The notes beneath the pieces are model-generated. The model was not told where the DNA came from. It worked only from the letters and a program-made list of their open reading frames with translations, and did no database searches. 64,000 bases of DNA, taken from Hormiphora californensis (taxonomy: Eukaryota > Ctenophora > Tentaculata > Cydippida > Pleurobrachiidae). The position numbers and the translations under genes are program-made. Position 1 is the first letter of the stretch, and each line of letters opens with the position of its first letter. Positions 61,437 to 64,000 of this stretch are shown here, piece by piece. Where the stretch lies: the NCBI GenBank assembly GCA_020137815.1, contig CM035355.1, positions 4,450,520 to 4,514,519 of the forward strand, in the 5' to 3' direction.

Positions 61437-62029
61437 ATCACTGCACTGGCAAGTGCCCCGTGGCCCTAGGGGGGTCTGGGGGCACAGCCCCCAGCATTGA
61501 AAAAACCATCCTACCCCTTCTAAGGTCATCCTAGAACATTATAAGATGAAATCTGAAAGGATAAACTCAGGCGCAGAAAATTTAATTTCGCCCGATTCGG
61601 GGGCCAGTGCAGTATACCATACGGATGCGACTTTCGCTCTTTTCGAGCGTCTATTTAACCATGTTCCCGACAAGCTACGAAGCTGAAATTTTTTATGTAA
61701 AGCTACCTCAATGATATCTATTAGTGTTAAAAATTTCAAGTGGATCGATGGTTCCGTTCAAAAGTTACGAGGGGGGTCCCAAACGCTTGCTCTGTATACA
61801 TACATACATACATACATACATACGCACGACCTTTTTACAAACCAAACTGAGCAAAAACGGCTGGATTTAGAGCTTTTTGTCCCGGGGACGACCCCCCATA
61901 AATCGACCATTCTACATGTCGTAGGCTATATAAAATTTTGATTTGAGCATGGGAAGTCATTAATTATGCATAATTTATGTATAATTTTATGATTATTTCG
62001 GTATTGGCTGTTGTAAGGACATTTTAAAG

Positions 62030-62775
62030 AACATATTTCGACGCAGAATAGTCGATTTAAGGGGGGTTGTCCCCCGGACAAAAAGTCGTATCTTGCACCG
62101 TTTAGCCGTTATTTGCATATTTATGCGCCGATTTATGATTTAATGCATATTCTGAATATTTCCACTTCAGCTGATCCTAGAATGTTTTCATGGACATATT
62201 TCGACGCAGAATGGTCGATTTATGGGGGGTTGTCCCCCAGACAAAAAATCGTATCTTGCACCGTTTAGCCGTTATTTGCATATTTATGCGCCGATTTATG
62301 ATTTAATGCATATTCTGAATATTTCCACTTCAGCTGGTCCTAGAATGTTTTCATGGACATATTTCGACGCAGAATGGTCGATTTATGGGGGGTTGTCCCC
62401 CGGACAAAAAGTCGTATCTCGTACCGTTTAGCTTTTATTTGCATATTTATGCACAGATTTATGATTTAATGCATATTCTGAATATTTCCACTTCAGCTGG
62501 TCCTAGAATGTTTTCATGGACATATTTCGACGCAGAATGGTCGATTTATGGGGGGTTGTACCCCAGAAAAAAAGTCGTATCTCGTACCGTTTAGCCGTTA
62601 TTTGCATATTTATGCACCGATTCATGATTTAATGCATATTCTGAATATTTCCACTTCAGCTGGCCCTAGAACGTTTTCATGGTCATATTTCGACGCAGAA
62701 TAGTCGATTTATGGGGGGTCGTCCACCAAACAAAAAGTCGTATCTCGTACCGTTTAGCCGTTATTTGCATATTTT
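62030..62775. repeat. 163-bp tandem repeat, ~4.5 units
   Basis: Period 163 bp (for example ATGGGGGGTTGTCCCCC at 62,222 and 62,385). Units are 90-97% alike by eye and lie inside tagged-hairpin copy 4. An accidental ORF runs through each unit. Confidence 0.9.
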
Positions 62776-62899
62776 TGATACCTGTTTACAAAAATCCTGA
62801 GAAACTAGACCAAAAAACAAAGGAAATTTGTTTGGAACACCCGTGGCCTTTTGTCGATACTTGACGCTGCGGGAAATGCACCCTTCGTCAGGGCAAGAC

Positions 62900-62901
<2 letters not shown>

Positions 62902-62965
<64 letters not shown>
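62902..62965. repeat. (GA)n(GT)n microsatellite in hairpin loop
   Basis: Compound dinucleotide repeat between the arms of the terminal hairpin of copy 4. Confidence 0.95.
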
Positions 62966-62968
<3 letters not shown>

Positions 62969-63176
62969 CGTGTGCTAGAACTTGGAGAGAGATGGCACAA
63001 CGATACCTAGTAGCTCAGTTGCCAAGCTAGACTGCCTTTCGCGAGCCCCGCACAAATGTAAAGGGAGGGTTAGAACATAACAAGTAGCTCAGATTATGGG
63101 TGCATTTCCCGCAGCGTCAAGTATCGACAAAAGGCCACGGGTGTTCCAAACAAATTTCCTTTGTTTTTTGGTCTAG

Positions 63177-64000
63177 TAAGTATTTATCTTAACGTTTATT
63201 TCCCATCATTTTATATTCAAACCATTTAGTTGTTTAACTTGAATTTAGCGTTTATCAATGTTTATAGAGAGAGAAGAGAAAGAGAGAGAGAGAGAAAGAT
63301 AGGGAGAGAAAGAGAGATAAAGAAAGATAACTGTACGTTGATTTTGGATACTGTACTTTGGTTTCGGGACTTCCTGGGGAACAGCTTCCTCGGAACTATC
63401 TCGGATTTGATCATTTTAAATCTTATATAATATCATGGTAGTAATAATTTTAAAGTTCCGTCCACGTATACATGCTAAGACTTCCCAAGACAAGCTATAG
63501 TGCATGTTAACAACGCTGTATTTTCACACCAACCCCCTCAATTGTGTGTAAAACTTTGGCATGTGATAACAGTTCCTCTCTCGTGGGCGTACCCCCGCAA
63601 CGAGGGGCCTGGCTGCAGCGTATACAAAGTTAGGGCCTTTCTCAACGAGACAAAAACTACAGTCCCATCTGCCATCATAGGTTTTTAGATATCAAAGTAT
63701 TCGGGTTGGAAAATATTTAAAGAGACAGTTTCTCTCGTATATTGATGCAATATATTAGGTTGTCCAGTAAATATTTTCGTTTGGCTACGTATGGGAAAAT
63801 GGTTTGAGATAGAGCAAAATGGATTTCACCACCGTTTTTCTCATGCGATTTTAGATCGGAATATCATGCTTGATATCGGTATTTGGCTGTTCTCGGTTCC
63901 CAACAGGTGTTTTTCTCTACCCCACTTTTGTTGCTGCTGCATATGAAAAATCGCGATTTTCGAGTTTTAGTACTAAAGCTGCTGTACTTCTTCAAAATGG
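63177..64000. other. Right edge of window, nothing assigned
   Basis: A short AG-rich stretch at 63,264-63,330. The remaining sequence shows no gene or structured repeat that I can support. Confidence 0.4.

Larger units (their letters stand above)
61437..63176 (+). mobile_element. Tagged-hairpin element, copy 4
   Basis: Mini-hairpin GCACT-GGCA-AGTGC at 61,443-61,456 is a compensated variant of the GCGCT/AGCGC stem. The tag CCCGTGGCC is at 61,457-61,465. A (TACA)n tract lies at 61,798-61,822, then a 163-bp tandem array. The 3' hairpin spans about 62,805-63,176. Arm 1 begins CCAAAAAACAAAGG at 62,810 and has the tag at 62,840-62,848; arm 2 has GGCCACGGG at 63,133-63,141 and ends TTTTTTGGTCTAG. 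The loop carries (GA)n and (GT)n microsatellites. Confidence 0.7.

Noticed and set aside
62222-62594. Two similar 69-aa ORFs
   Set aside because: They are the same accidental frame through successive 163-bp tandem repeat units.

Overview
This is an animal (metazoan) nuclear genome window of unidentified species, probably a non-vertebrate. It contains spliced genes with GT-AG introns, single-copy eukaryotic housekeeping families, abundant (CT)n/(AG)n microsatellites, Penelope-like and hAT/mariner-like transposon remnants, and very long inverted repeats. I found no bacterial-type operons, rRNA, intact tRNA or CRISPR. I cannot name the phylum from the sequence.

Layout. Positions 1-19,000 are repeat-dominated: dispersed short repeats, two copies of a ~0.9-1 kb fold-back element with TA target sites, a segmental duplication (about 3.4-5.6 kb against 9.0-10.1 kb), frameshifted gag-like/zinc-finger ORFs of an unrecognised mobile element (7.5-11.6 kb), and a 3.57-kb near-perfect palindrome (15,071-18,644) built from a 32-bp minisatellite. 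Positions 19,000-43,900 are the gene block, all on the minus strand: RFC4 (replication clamp loader), a YLPM1/ZAP3-like locus (RNA-associated, P-loop kinase-like C-terminus), USP10 (deubiquitinase with a G3BP-binding FGDF motif), NCAPH2 (condensin II kleisin) and HAUS8 (augmin subunit). A MARCHF1/8-like RING-CH E3 ligase is on the plus strand at 46.6-47.3 kb, directly after an 11-unit 74-bp tandem array. Positions 47,300-64,000 are again transposon-rich: a mariner-like element with many internal GCACCTCA motifs, a 1.46-kb palindrome, a head-to-head pair of Penelope-like retroelement fragments with a 12-bp target duplication, and 163-bp tandem repeats.

Gene reading frames. YLPM1, USP10 and NCAPH2 have catalytic or conserved motifs and splice sites in place but are broken by single-base frameshifts, several at homopolymers. 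Uncorrected assembly errors explain this better than three neighbouring pseudogenes, although RFC4, HAUS8 and MARCH read cleanly.

Most interesting observation. Four non-autonomous elements (3.5-4.8, 19.7-21.6, 54.9-56.0 and 61.4-63.2 kb) share one architecture. Each has a 5' mini-hairpin GCGCT-GGCA-AGCGC (with compensatory change in one copy), followed at once by an 8-12 nt copy-specific tag. The same tag recurs in both arms of a long 3'-terminal hairpin, always 28-30 nt inside a conserved CCAAAA terminus. I do not know a described element family with this tag-sharing layout.
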